Shown here: positions 46,058-55,377 of the stretch, in pieces
Numbering within the stretch: the stretch's first letter is position 1
Layout: every line of letters starts with the position of its first letter
Assembly: GCF_000875895.1 (NCBI RefSeq)
Contig: NZ_JXCF01000003.1
Location: forward strand, 62,001 to 126,000
Direction: 5' to 3'
From: Staphylococcus gallinarum
GTDB lineage: Bacteria > Bacillota > Bacilli > Staphylococcales > Staphylococcaceae
Length of the DNA: 64,000 bases
The notes under the pieces: model-generated
Seen by the model: the letters and a program-made list of their open reading frames with translations, nothing else
Told to the model about the DNA's origin: nothing
Database searches by the model: none
Program-made: the position numbers and the translations under genes

Positions 46058-46318
46058 CAAATACGATATTTAGTGATATTTGTGTAATTGATCGATGCAA
46101 TTATACAAATTGATGTGGGTTATTAAATATATATAAAATAAGTGTTTGATAGGCGTTATAACTTAAATAGTAAAAATTTAACATCAATTTAGTATTTTTA
46201 CTTTTATTCCTGAGTAATCTTATTGATTTGTCATTGACTAAATTTTCAGACATTAATAAAATGTTTAATTATACATAAAAGGATAGTGCACAAAATTACA
46301 TAGAGATCAGGTGAAATT

Positions 46319-47656
46319 ATGGAACAAGTGAGATTCAAACGAGCGATGAAGCAACGGCATTTAATGTTACTTAGTTTTGGAGGCGTCATTGGTACTGGGT
46401 TGTTTTTAAGTTCTGGTTATACATTGCAGCAAGCGGGACCATTAGGAACTGTATTGTCTTATGTAATTGGTTCGTTATTAGTATATTTAGTGATGTTATG
46501 TTTGGGGCAACTTGCGATGAAACATCCTGAAACGGGAGGTTTTCATATTTATGCAAATAAATATATTCATCCAGCAATTGGTTATATTGTAGCTTGGTTC
46601 TATTGGTTAACATGGACAGTAGCTTTAGGATCAGAATTTACTGCTGTTGGATTATTAATGCAAAAATGGTTCCCGCATATTCCAGTTTATGTATTCGCTA
46701 CGTTAGCAATCCTGTTAATTCTAGTGTTTAATATTGTATCAACACGTTTTTATGCAGAGGTTGAGTTTTACTTTTCATTAATCAAAGTTGTGACGATATT
46801 TGTGTTTATAGCGTTGGGAGCTTTAGTTATTGTTGGTTTACTACATTATAATGGTTATCAAGGTATTGAGACGATTAAGCATCGTTATACAGATCCAACA
46901 TTCCCACATGGTTTAGGTTCAGTATTCTTAACAATGTTGGCAGTGAATTACGCATTCAGTGGTACAGAATTAATAGGTATTGCTGCAGGTGAAACTAAAA
47001 ATCCTGAACAAGTTATTCCTAAGGCAATCAAAGCAACACTTTGCCGTCTAGTTATTTTCTTTATTGGAACGATGGTTATTATCTCTATATTAATTCCAAG
47101 TTACCAAGGTAAGTCATTAGAGAGTCCTTTTGTAGTTATATTTCAAAGAATGGGTATTCCATATGCGGGCGACTTAATGAACCTTGTAATTATAACAGCA
47201 TTGCTTTCAGCGGCAAATTCTGGATTGTATGCAGCTAGTAGAATGATTTGGAGTTTATCAAATGAAGGGCTATTCCCAGTATGGTTTGGTAAGTTAAATA
47301 AATTTAAAATGCCTGTTCGTGCAACATTATTTAGTATGTTGGGTGGTCTGTTGGCATTGCTATCAAGTGTTTATGCTGCAGATTCATTATATGTTGTGTT
47401 GGTATCAATAGCAGGGTTAGCAGTTGTAATTGTGTGGATGAGTATTTGTCTAGCATATTTTAATGCTAAGCGTCGCGATAAATCGTTAAAGATACAACAA
47501 TGGGTACCAGTAACAGGATTTTGTTTATGTTTTGTATCGTGTGTTGGGATGATATTTGATCCTAATCAAGCGCCAGCACTTTATTTTGGAGTGCCATTTG
47601 CGCTGATTGCACTCATTTATTATTTTATTAAATACAATAAAAAAGGGGCAATTTAA
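46319..47656 (+). CDS. mmuP: S-methylmethionine permease, 445 aa
   Basis: An APC-superfamily amino acid permease with twelve helices. It starts RFKRAMKQRHLMLLSFGGVIGTGLFLSSG, the first-helix GxIGTGLF motif of amino acid transporters, and has the GETKNPEQVIPKAI loop. The gene abuts mmuM with no gap, a pairing that assigns S-methylmethionine (or methionine-related) uptake. The ribosome binding site is CAGGTGA. A weak CodY-like box with three mismatches (AATTTTCAGACATTA) lies at 46241-46255. No S-box or T-box leader is seen. Confidence 0.88.
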   Translation: MEQVRFKRAMKQRHLMLLSFGGVIGTGLFLSSGYTLQQAGPLGTVLSYVIGSLLVYLVMLCLGQLAMKHPETGGFHIYANKYIHPAIGYIVAWFYWLTWTVALGSEFTAVGLLMQKWFPHIPVYVFATLAILLILVFNIVSTRFYAEVEFYFSLIKVVTIFVFIALGALVIVGLLHYNGYQGIETIKHRYTDPTFPHGLGSVFLTMLAVNYAFSGTELIGIAAGETKNPEQVIPKAIKATLCRLVIFFIGTMVIISILIPSYQGKSLESPFVVIFQRMGIPYAGDLMNLVIITALLSAANSGLYAASRMIWSLSNEGLFPVWFGKLNKFKMPVRATLFSMLGGLLALLSSVYAADSLYVVLVSIAGLAVVIVWMSICLAYFNAKRRDKSLKIQQWVPVTGFCLCFVSCVGMIFDPNQAPALYFGVPFALIALIYYFIKYNKKGAI

Positions 47657-48565
47657 ATGCGACTATTAGAAAAAATCAAACACACAGATTCAAAGGCAAT
47701 TGTGTTAGATGGTGGTTTAGCTACTACTTTAGAGCAAGCAGGGTGCAATTTAAATTCAACGCTATGGTCTAGTGAAGTGTTGAGACAACAGCCCGAAGAG
47801 ATTTATAAAGCACATCAAGCATTTGTAGATGCTGGAGCTGAAATTATATTAACTAGTACCTATCAAGCAAGTACAGCGACCTTTTTAGATATTGGCTTAA
47901 CAATTGAAGATATTGACCATATTTATAATACTGCGACAGAAACGGTTTATCATGCAACTACAACGCAACAAGTGATAGTGGGTAGTCTGGGGCCGTATGG
48001 TTCGTATTTAAGTGATGGTTCAGAATATACAGGTGATTATAATTTAAGTAATATAGATTATTATCAATTTCATCAAACACGTATTGATCGTCTAGTCGAA
48101 AAAGGAATCGTAGATTTTGTATTTGAAACAGTGCCTAATTTTAATGAAATCAAGGCATTGGTGGAATTTATCATACCGAAGTATCCAACATGTACATTTT
48201 GGATATCGGTGACGGTCAATGCAGAAGGTGATTTGTCCGATGGCACACCTTTTGATAAAGTTTGTGAATATATTGCGTTGCATCATAATGAAGTACCGGT
48301 TTTTGGTATCAATTGTTCTCATGTTAGTGCTGTAAATAAAGCAATGGACAAAGGTTTACAGGATTTACCACAAACGCTTGCTTTGTATCCTAATGGTGGT
48401 GCAATCTATGATGCCAATGAGAAAATATGGCAAGATGAAGGTGATACAAGCGCAATATTAGAAAGTATACCAACTTGGATTAGCAAAGGGGTAACAATTA
48501 TTGGGGGTTGTTGTCAAACAACACCTGAAGATATTAAACAAATAGCTAAGTTAATTAATGAATAA
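47657..48565 (+). CDS. mmuM: Homocysteine S-methyltransferase, 302 aa
   Basis: Makes methionine from homocysteine using S-methylmethionine (or S-adenosylmethionine). A zinc-dependent barrel with N-terminal LDGGLATTLEQAG, the first zinc Cys in FGINCSH and the paired cysteines in GGCCQTTP. Length is typical. It begins on the base after the mmuP stop, with AAAAAGGGGC as ribosome binding site, so both are one transcript that salvages plant-derived S-methylmethionine. Confidence 0.93.
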   Translation: MRLLEKIKHTDSKAIVLDGGLATTLEQAGCNLNSTLWSSEVLRQQPEEIYKAHQAFVDAGAEIILTSTYQASTATFLDIGLTIEDIDHIYNTATETVYHATTTQQVIVGSLGPYGSYLSDGSEYTGDYNLSNIDYYQFHQTRIDRLVEKGIVDFVFETVPNFNEIKALVEFIIPKYPTCTFWISVTVNAEGDLSDGTPFDKVCEYIALHHNEVPVFGINCSHVSAVNKAMDKGLQDLPQTLALYPNGGAIYDANEKIWQDEGDTSAILESIPTWISKGVTIIGGCCQTTPEDIKQIAKLINE

Positions 48566-48758
48566 TAAAGGATTGGAAAGACTTGCTTTGAAGAAATCAG
48601 CGACGATAATTTTTTACTAAGTGTATTAGTCTTAATTTATATAGTTTAATGATTGAAGTGAGATAGCAAAGGTAACAAGTTGAGTCATTGAGACTGAGCA
48701 TCGACATATATTCAATTGTAAAGAGAATTTGATTAAGTTGAAGGACTTGTATAAAGAT

Positions 48759-48795
48759 AGCCTCCCAAAAGATAACTTTTATCTTTTGGGAGGCT
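48759..48795. terminator. Bidirectional terminator between mmuM and the desaturase
   Basis: A perfect 17-bp stem (48759-48775 with 48779-48795, loop CTT), GC-rich at its base (GCCTCCC). The T-runs are weak on both sides. Confidence 0.7.
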
Positions 48796-48841
48796 TATTC
48801 AAATGTTACTGTACTACAGACATTTATTATATTTTCTTAGA

Positions 48842-49855
48842 TTATGCCATCTTATAACGTAGTGAAAATTCTTTAAATGTGATGAAACATTTTTTCTGTT
48901 CATCATATAATTTGAATTTTAACGATGACAAACTTTCTATCAAGGTAATAGATGTTGCATGATGTAACGGTTTTACATTTTTATGGGTCGCTTCTAAGGC
49001 GTAATTTGGGATTCTGGGATTGAGATGGTGTACATGATGATAACCAATATTTCCAGTAATCCAATGGATTAATTTAGGTAATTTATAATACGAGCTACCT
49101 TCAATTGCTGCCTTTACATAATCCCACTCAGATGGTTCTTCAAAATATGAATCTTCAAAGGTATGTTGTATATAAAATAACCAAATGCCGATCATACCAG
49201 CAATAAAGACCATTGGTGCGAAAATTGCGAAAAATTGTCCTGCACCTAATAAGTAGATAAGACTGCCATATAATATGATAAGGACAATATTGTTCAACCA
49301 AGTATTTCTTTTTTCGCCTAATTTTGCATCCTTTGCGTTAAATCTATTAGATATAAGTACCAAGAAAAAAGGCCCCAAGACAAACATGACAAAAGGATTA
49401 CGATAGATTTTATAGAGACAGCGCTTTGTTGTTGATGCGCATTTATATTCAGTTACTGTCATAACCCAAATATCACCAATTCCTCGCTTTTCAAGATTTC
49501 CACTACCTGCATGATGGATTAAATGTTCTCTTCGCCATTTTCTATAAGGGAAAAATGTTAAGAATCCAGTGACATTGCCTAATAAATCGTTATGCTTTTG
49601 TTTCTTGAGATAAGATCCATGACAAGCATCATGAAAGATTATAAATGTACGAATTAAAAATATTGCTGCAACAGCACTACATAAAATGGCTAATGACCAA
49701 TGAAGTTGATATAGTAATCCACTTGCTATTAATAGTGCCAACAATGGTAATAATGTATTTATAATTTGAATCGTACTTTTCGTATAACTTGTCTTCTCGA
49801 AAGGTTTAACCATCTTGCGTAATAATTTCTTTTTTTCTGCTTCCATATTCACCAT
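48842..49855 (-). CDS. Membrane fatty acid desaturase, 337 aa
   Basis: A di-iron acyl-lipid desaturase. The three histidine boxes are HDACH (75-79), HLIHH (111-115) and HHVHH (273-277), with four hydrophobic helices between them. It probably introduces a double bond into membrane phospholipid acyl chains, affecting fluidity. The box pattern is like Bacillus Des and cyanobacterial Delta-12 types. The start is ATG 49855 or 49846; neither has a strong ribosome binding site. No DesK/DesR pair lies nearby, so its control is unknown. Desaturases are not common in staphylococci, which rely on branched-chain lipids. Confidence 0.88.
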   Translation of the reverse strand: MVNMEAEKKKLLRKMVKPFEKTSYTKSTIQIINTLLPLLALLIASGLLYQLHWSLAILCSAVAAIFLIRTFIIFHDACHGSYLKKQKHNDLLGNVTGFLTFFPYRKWRREHLIHHAGSGNLEKRGIGDIWVMTVTEYKCASTTKRCLYKIYRNPFVMFVLGPFFLVLISNRFNAKDAKLGEKRNTWLNNIVLIILYGSLIYLLGAGQFFAIFAPMVFIAGMIGIWLFYIQHTFEDSYFEEPSEWDYVKAAIEGSSYYKLPKLIHWITGNIGYHHVHHLNPRIPNYALEATHKNVKPLHHATSITLIESLSSLKFKLYDEQKKCFITFKEFSLRYKMA

Positions 49856-50450
49856 ACTTTCTGTGCTAAGTAATATAAATTAATATGTTTAATTACAAAG
49901 CAATGAATCAATTGTATATAAAAGTGGTTACTATTACAAAAGTTAGTTGAAGAATAGTGTAAATTAACTGATTTAATTGCAAAATAACGCTATTTCAAGT
50001 GGAAAACAAATATTGTATCCAAATATAAAATACATTTATATTACAAATTATGCATATTTAATTATTCTAGTGTATTTTTCCTTATATAATTAATTTATTG
50101 CGTTAAAATGGCAATTAATTAAAGAGTGCAATATTATTTAAATTTTTTTGCATAATTAGTTGTAATTTTCTGATAAAAGGAATATTATACAACCAAGCAT
50201 TATCAAGATTTAATTTAGATAGCAATATAATGATCAATTAAAGACTTGAGAAAGGCGTGGTTGAGCTGTTTTTAACATAATTAAGTAAAGTGGAATATGC
50301 GTGAGTGCAACCATAAATATCGCTCGTCACTATACTTGAAAATTACATTTTTATCTAAATTTATTGATTATTACATAAAAACAAAGGGGTATGTGAATCA
50401 ATTTTTTATGTTGATTATGCTTTAAACCAAATGAATGGGAGCAAATTGTT
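49856..50450. other. Intergenic region between divergent desaturase and permease genes
   Basis: About 595 very AT-rich bases without a convincing gene. It must contain the promoters of both neighbours. A CodY-like string AATTTTCTGATAAAA at 50164-50178 has three mismatches to AATTTTCWGAAAATT. No T-box, S-box or other riboswitch motif was recognised. Confidence 0.4.
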
Positions 50451-51851
50451 ATGTCGAATTCATTAAGCAGAGAGTTGAGTAATAGACATATTCAACTTAT
50501 TGCGATTGGTGGAGCTATAGGGACTGGCTTATTTTTAGGGGCTGGCCAGTCTATTAGTTTAACGGGTCCATCGATTCTACTCACTTATATTATTGTAGGT
50601 TTCGTATTATTTATGTTTATGCGTGCGATGGGAGAGTTATTATTAGCTAATACAGAGTATAAAACTTTTGCTGATATTGCACATGACCAAATCAGTCCAT
50701 TTGCAGGATTTATGACCGGTTGGACATATTGGTTAACTTGGATAACATCTGGTATGGCAGAAATAACAGCTGTAGCAAAGTATGTGGAATATTGGGTGCC
50801 TGATTTACCCAATTGGATTACGTCGCTAGCTTGTATCTTACTCTTGATGGCATTTAATTTAACAAGTACAAAAATGTTTGGAGAATTGGAATTCTGGTTT
50901 GCGATTATTAAAGTATTAACGATAGTTGCTCTAATTGTAGTTGGTATTGTAATGATTGTATTTGCAGTGAAGACACCTTTTGGACATACTGGACTTGGCA
51001 ATATGGTAACCAAAGAAGGTTTCTTCCCTAATGGTGCTAATGGATTTTTAATGTCGTTCCAGATGGTTGTATTTTCATTTACTGGTATTGAAATATTAGG
51101 TATTACAGCAGGTGAAACCAAGAATCCTGAAAAGACAATTCCAAAGGCGATTAATAGTGTACCAATTAGAATTTTGCTCTTTTATGTTGGAGCATTAGTT
51201 GTAATGATGTCCATTATTCCATGGCAAAATATCAAAGCGGATGATAGTCCATTTGTGAGCTTATTTGCATTGATAGGTGTACCGTTTGCCGCTGGATTAA
51301 TAAACTTTGTATTATTAACTGCAGCTTCTTCGGCATGTAATAGTGGTATATTTGCTAATAGTAGAATTCTTTTTGGCTTATCTGAAAAGGAACAAACGCA
51401 TCCGTTGATGATGAAGACTAATAAACGCGGTGTACCATATATAGCGATTATTGTAACTTGCATCTTATTGTCGGTTACGGTAATTATGAACTATTTTATT
51501 CCTAATGCGACACAAGTATTTTTCTATGTGACTGCAATATCGACAATTCTATTAATAATTGTTTGGATGTTTATTATGCATGCTTATGCAATGTACACTA
51601 AAAGGAATCCAAATGCACATAAAGAAAGTATTTATAAATTACCAGGTGGCTTGCATGCTGCAAGACTAGTGCAACTATTCTTTGTATTTGTCCTTGTTGT
51701 ACTATTCATTATGCCAGACACACGTATGGGTGTCGTATTATCACCTATTTGGTTTATCATTTTAGGTATATTATATTGGCGTTTGCAAAAATCAAATGAA
51801 AGTAGAGCTTCAAAACAGAATATTCAGCTACCTAATAAAGAAAACGGGTAG
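50451..51851 (+). CDS. Amino acid permease, CycA (D-serine/D-alanine/glycine) type, 466 aa
   Basis: An APC-family permease with the first-helix motif IAIGGAIGTGLFLGAG, GPSILLTYIIVG, and the loop GITAGETKNPEKTIPKAINSV, all close to staphylococcal CycA/AapA proteins. Twelve helices. It should import small neutral D- and L-amino acids by proton symport. The start has ATGGGAGCAAATTG. It is monocistronic, ending at a hairpin. Closely related permeases take other amino acids, so the substrate is likely, not certain. Confidence 0.82.
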   Translation: MSNSLSRELSNRHIQLIAIGGAIGTGLFLGAGQSISLTGPSILLTYIIVGFVLFMFMRAMGELLLANTEYKTFADIAHDQISPFAGFMTGWTYWLTWITSGMAEITAVAKYVEYWVPDLPNWITSLACILLLMAFNLTSTKMFGELEFWFAIIKVLTIVALIVVGIVMIVFAVKTPFGHTGLGNMVTKEGFFPNGANGFLMSFQMVVFSFTGIEILGITAGETKNPEKTIPKAINSVPIRILLFYVGALVVMMSIIPWQNIKADDSPFVSLFALIGVPFAAGLINFVLLTAASSACNSGIFANSRILFGLSEKEQTHPLMMKTNKRGVPYIAIIVTCILLSVTVIMNYFIPNATQVFFYVTAISTILLIIVWMFIMHAYAMYTKRNPNAHKESIYKLPGGLHAARLVQLFFVFVLVVLFIMPDTRMGVVLSPIWFIILGILYWRLQKSNESRASKQNIQLPNKENG

Positions 51852-51867
51852 AGTATAAATACATGAT

Positions 51868-51926
51868 CCAGAAATAGCGTTTAAAGTGTCTTGAGATACT
51901 ATCTTACTGCTATTTCTGGTTTGTTT
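51868..51926 (+). terminator. Hairpin after the permease gene
   Basis: CCAGAAATAGC (51868-51878) and GCTATTTCTGG (51909-51919) pair perfectly around a 30-base loop, followed by TTTGTTT. It sits just ahead of the SRPBCC gene and may be an attenuating terminator. Confidence 0.55.
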
Positions 51927-51946
51927 ATATTGAGGAGGGTATTGCT

Positions 51947-52420
51947 ATGGAAGTCAATTATATTAAGAATGATAAAGGTGTTTATCAAACAATAGATGTT
52001 TTAATTAATGAAAAACCGAGTATTATTTTTAATTATTTATCTACGACAGAGGGTATTCAACAATGGTTTCCTCAATTATATGTTGAGGAAAGAAGTGAAC
52101 ACGGAAACTTATATTTCCATGTTGAAGATGATGAAGATTTAAGAATGGGAATTTTACAATTTGATGAACCGAATACCTTTGAATTCACTTGGGATATTGG
52201 TACCGTGAAATTTCAGTTAAGCGAGCAACAAGGTCAAACATTGTTGACACTAAAAGAATATTTGCCGTATGAATTTCCACACATTACGCTTGATTTTTCT
52301 GGTTGGCAATATCAAATGCACAGTTTGAAAAACTTAATCGAGCAAGGTGAGATTTTAGCACAGTCAGACTTTGATTTTGAAAAAAACCAACAAGAAATTG
52401 CACAAAAATTACGTTTATAA
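51947..52420 (+). CDS. SRPBCC/AHSA1-domain protein, 157 aa
   Basis: A single START-like helix-grip domain. The characteristic beginning is IDVLINEKPSIIFNYLSTTEGIQQWFP (split around EKPS), and the C-terminal helix has FSGWQYQMHSLKNLIEQG. These Aha1-like proteins bind hydrophobic ligands; staphylococcal members are uncharacterised as far as I know. A strong GAGGAGGG ribosome binding site precedes the ATG. No enzyme partner is adjacent. Confidence 0.8.
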   Translation: MEVNYIKNDKGVYQTIDVLINEKPSIIFNYLSTTEGIQQWFPQLYVEERSEHGNLYFHVEDDEDLRMGILQFDEPNTFEFTWDIGTVKFQLSEQQGQTLLTLKEYLPYEFPHITLDFSGWQYQMHSLKNLIEQGEILAQSDFDFEKNQQEIAQKLRL

Positions 52421-52596
52421 ATAGAAGCATTTGTCTCCTAAGAAAGTAAACTCATAATACCAAATATTAAATAAAAGGCTAGTAGATAATATATTGTGCA
52501 TTTACTGATTGATATAGCAACACTAACAAGTCAAATTTAGTATGTGATTTTAAGTGGATGTTACTGTAAAAATCACTTATAAATTCAACGTATTTT

Positions 52597-52665
52597 GGCG
52601 AGACTCCTGAGGGAACAGGACAAGCTGAAGACTACAGGCTGAATCTGTCCCTTAGGAAAGCGAGC
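52597..52665 (-). repeat. Repeat core, copy 4, inverted
   Basis: The reverse complement of the 69-bp core found three times at 45.5-46.1 kb: GGCGAGACTCC at the left, GGAAAGCGAG at the right. The outer bases CGTATTTT (left) agree with the array, but the long unit tail is missing. Confidence 0.85.
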
Positions 52666-52689
52666 CAAAAATATGAATTATGAATATAA

Positions 52690-52730
52690 AAAGCACTCAG
52701 ATAAATTGAATTCATTCATCTGAGTGCTTT
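52690..52730. terminator. Bidirectional terminator between SRPBCC and MFS genes
   Basis: A perfect 13-bp stem AAAGCACTCAGAT (52690-52702) with ATCTGAGTGCTTT (52718-52730), with A/T-rich tails on both strands. Confidence 0.8.
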
Positions 52731-52855
52731 GTTCTGGAATTTATAATTCAGATACAATATTTTTCATTCTAATTAAATGCCAATCATACTAAACGTTGTG
52801 CTAACTTTAAGTTTATTTATGCTTGATAAGGTGATTGGCTGTTTATCATTTCTAT

Positions 52856-54043
52856 CTATTGAGATGTTTGTGATTTCTGAGGATGTGACTTTCTACCGTG
52901 TAAACCATAATAAAGTAAGACAGAAGCTAGAACAACAAGAGCCATAATAAGATATAAATTACTGTATCCGACATAAGGAATTATAACGCCTAAAATAAAT
53001 GGACCAATACCGGCACCGAAATCTGCAAACATAAAGAATGTCGAAGTAGCTAGACCTACTTTATCTTTAGGTGATTGTTGCACTGCAATTGCTTGAGCGC
53101 TAGGAATGATGGTGCCATAGCCAATGCCAATAAAGACAGCGGATATGAGCAACATTATACCGGTTGTAGTACCACCTAATAATAGTAAACCGATAATAAA
53201 ACTGATTAGCACTGGGTACATCACTTTGTTTTCACCAAAATGATCATATATTTTCCCAGTAAAGGGTCTAGTAACAAAGGTACTCAATGCATAAACGACA
53301 AAGAAGAAACTGGAGACGTTTGCTAGATTCAACTGTTCTGTATAGACAGATAAGAAAGATAATACACTAGAATATGCAATGCCTACAAAAACGACAAAAA
53401 TTGAAATAGGTAATGCTTCTATTTGTAAATAGGCCGAAATGCCTTTTGTTTCTTGGTTATAAGAATTTTGATTTTCTGATTTACTTAAACTTTTTATAAA
53501 AATTGTAGCAATTAAAGCAAGTAAAATAGCAATAAGGCTTACATTGAAGATAGATTCAAAACCAAAGTGCTGATTAAGGACAATACCACAAAATGGACCG
53601 ATTGCAGATGCTAACGTTACACTTAATGCATAGTAACCAATACCTTCACCTTTTCTATCGTCTGGAATAATTCTTGAAGAAATAGTGCCTGTAGCAGTTG
53701 AGGCGATACCAAAAGCAATACCATGTACAAGTCGAATTATCATTAATAGTGATAAACTTTGAATTGTATAGTAAAGACCGACTGCGATAATTGAGAAAAT
53801 AATACCACCAAATAGAATGCGTTTCGGCGGCAAATTATCTATGATTCTTCCAGAAAACAATCGTCCGAACAACATACCTATAATAAAAATACCCGCAGCT
53901 AAACCTCCCATGCTTTCAGAGGCATGGTATTGATTAATTGCGAATTTTGTCACAGTCACAATGAGAGTATAATGAATCAAATACATTAAAAAGTTTACAA
54001 TTGTTATAAGGATGAAATCTTTTGACCATAGTTTGTTATACAT
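52856..54043 (-). CDS. MFS exporter (multidrug-type), 395 aa
   Basis: Twelve helices with the drug-porter loop FGRLFSGRIIDNLPPKRIL after helix 2 and the motif RLVHGIAFGIASTATGT in helix 4. In length and sequence it resembles the YwoG/CynX-like efflux group rather than sugar porters. It is divergent from a LysR regulator, 125 bases between starts, with an ATCACAA/TTGTGAT dyad in between. That layout suggests LysR-controlled export of an unknown small molecule. Confidence 0.8.
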   Translation of the reverse strand: MYNKLWSKDFILITIVNFLMYLIHYTLIVTVTKFAINQYHASESMGGLAAGIFIIGMLFGRLFSGRIIDNLPPKRILFGGIIFSIIAVGLYYTIQSLSLLMIIRLVHGIAFGIASTATGTISSRIIPDDRKGEGIGYYALSVTLASAIGPFCGIVLNQHFGFESIFNVSLIAILLALIATIFIKSLSKSENQNSYNQETKGISAYLQIEALPISIFVVFVGIAYSSVLSFLSVYTEQLNLANVSSFFFVVYALSTFVTRPFTGKIYDHFGENKVMYPVLISFIIGLLLLGGTTTGIMLLISAVFIGIGYGTIIPSAQAIAVQQSPKDKVGLATSTFFMFADFGAGIGPFILGVIIPYVGYSNLYLIMALVVLASVLLYYGLHGRKSHPQKSQTSQ

Positions 54044-54098
54044 AGAAAGACCTTCCTTTTATTTGTATTAAATTTTTCCTACATCTATAATTATATGA

Positions 54099-54133
54099 AT
54101 CACAATAACTAATGTATAATTAGAATTTGTGAT
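54099..54133. promoter_or_regulatory. Candidate LysR-binding dyad
   Basis: ATCACAA (54099-54105) and TTGTGAT (54127-54133) are perfect inverted heptamers 21 bases apart in the divergent MFS/LysR region. The size fits a LysR dimer-of-dimers site, though half-sites this far apart need support from relatives. Confidence 0.45.
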
Positions 54134-54168
54134 ATTTATATAAGTTCCGCTTATATTGAGGTGATGAA

Positions 54169-55059
54169 ATGAACTTTGAACAGTTGGTATACGTAAAGAA
54201 AATTTATGAAGTCGAATCTATTATTCATGCAGCTCAAGCATTGCATATTAGTCAATCGGCAATGAGCCAATCTATTGCAAATTTGGAAATAGAGCTAGGT
54301 TATAAATTATTTGAACGTTCTAGAAAGGGAACATTTCCCACGGAGGTTGGAAAACGATTAATTCCATTTATTATAGATATTCTAGATGCGCGGGATGATT
54401 TAGAGGGTGAGATTGATGCATTGAATAGTAAATTAACCGGCTCTTTGAAAATTGCTACAATACCTACACTTTTTAATAAAATAATTCCAAAAGCGCTCTC
54501 GGCGTTTAAAAATGATTACCCACATATAGAGATTGAAGTCATAGAAAGTGACAGAGCTAATATTATTACTATGGTAAATAATAATGAGGTCGATATAGGA
54601 CTAGTTGGAAAGAGAGAGAATGAGACATTTAACAAAGGGTTAAAAATATACCCCCTTAATTTATCAACTGATTTTAGACTCATTGTACCTAAAAAATCAA
54701 AATTATCGTTGAAAGACAATATTGATTTGACAGTTTTACAACAATATCCTTTTGTACTTTATGATCGTAATTTTTATCACGATAACTTAAAGGAATTTGA
54801 AGAGGAAAACGGTCCTTTAAAAATTGTTTTTAGGACCAATAATCCTAGTGTTTTAATTAAAACAGTGTCAGAAGGCTTAGGTATTAGTATCGTTTCTAGC
54901 TTAATGTTAGAAGATGATCCATACATTGAGCATGAATTAATTGAACAGTTACCAATGGGTTCACCGTTTGATTATTTTATCTATTTTGTAGCGTTGTCTA
55001 ATAAAGAGAATAATCATAAAAAAACGATTCAAACATTTATTGAATATTTAAAGTATTGA
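54169..55059 (+). CDS. LysR-family transcriptional regulator, 296 aa
   Basis: An N-terminal winged helix (NFEQLVYVKKIYEVESIIHAAQ, recognition part ISQSAMSQSIANLEIELG) and a full effector-binding domain. It is the divergent partner of the MFS exporter gene and probably its activator. GAGGTGATGAA precedes the ATG. A terminator follows ~200 bases downstream, so it is a single-gene transcript. Confidence 0.85.
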   Translation: MNFEQLVYVKKIYEVESIIHAAQALHISQSAMSQSIANLEIELGYKLFERSRKGTFPTEVGKRLIPFIIDILDARDDLEGEIDALNSKLTGSLKIATIPTLFNKIIPKALSAFKNDYPHIEIEVIESDRANIITMVNNNEVDIGLVGKRENETFNKGLKIYPLNLSTDFRLIVPKKSKLSLKDNIDLTVLQQYPFVLYDRNFYHDNLKEFEEENGPLKIVFRTNNPSVLIKTVSEGLGISIVSSLMLEDDPYIEHELIEQLPMGSPFDYFIYFVALSNKENNHKKTIQTFIEYLKY

Positions 55060-55254
55060 TAGGTCGAAATTAAATTATTTAGTTAACAAAGTACTTTTAA
55101 AAGCAATATGAACAGATTTGTCGTTTAACAAACTGTTGGCGTTTGTAGGTGCATGGCCATCCTGATTTCAAGAAAGTATAATTTTGAAAAATAAAACGTT
55201 CTAACTTAACTTAAAGTCAAGAAATGATAAGCTATAGCTAGATATAAGAATTTT

Positions 55255-55299
55255 GAAACCGTCAAAATCCATTTGCTTTGAATGGCTGTTGACGGTTTC
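55255..55299 (+). terminator. Terminator after the LysR gene
   Basis: GAAACCGTCAA (55255-55265) pairs with TTGACGGTTTC (55289-55299), with an inner CCATT/AATGG stem, followed by TTTATGG. Confidence 0.7.
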
Positions 55300-55377
55300 T
55301 TTATGGTGAAAATTAGGTTCAAAAAATAGAAAAGTGGTAATTTAAGTAATGAGTAATATTTCACTAAAATCCATAAC

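Larger units (their letters stand above)
45525..46068 (+). repeat. Tandem array of ~215-bp repeat units (two full, one partial)
   Basis: Units begin near 45525, 45741 and 45963 with TTATTAAATATTTTAGTATTG. Each carries a 69-bp core, and the first two also have a conserved tail (TACGAAGCATTCATTTCG ... GTTGTTTATGTTGAAATAAATC ... GCAGAATACTTCATC). The third loses the tail at ~46062. Core-to-core spacing is 215 and 221 bases. Short open frames inside the array are by-products. Together with the bases to 46318 this explains the ~930-base gap before mmuP. Confidence 0.85.

Noticed and set aside
45525..46068. CRISPR array
   Set aside because: Only three units, each ~215 bp, with conserved tails rather than unique spacers, and no cas genes.
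46069..46318. S-box or T-box riboswitch ahead of the methionine salvage genes
   Set aside because: No T-box GGTGG-type anti-terminator or SAM riboswitch helices recognised; only a weak CodY-like string is visible.
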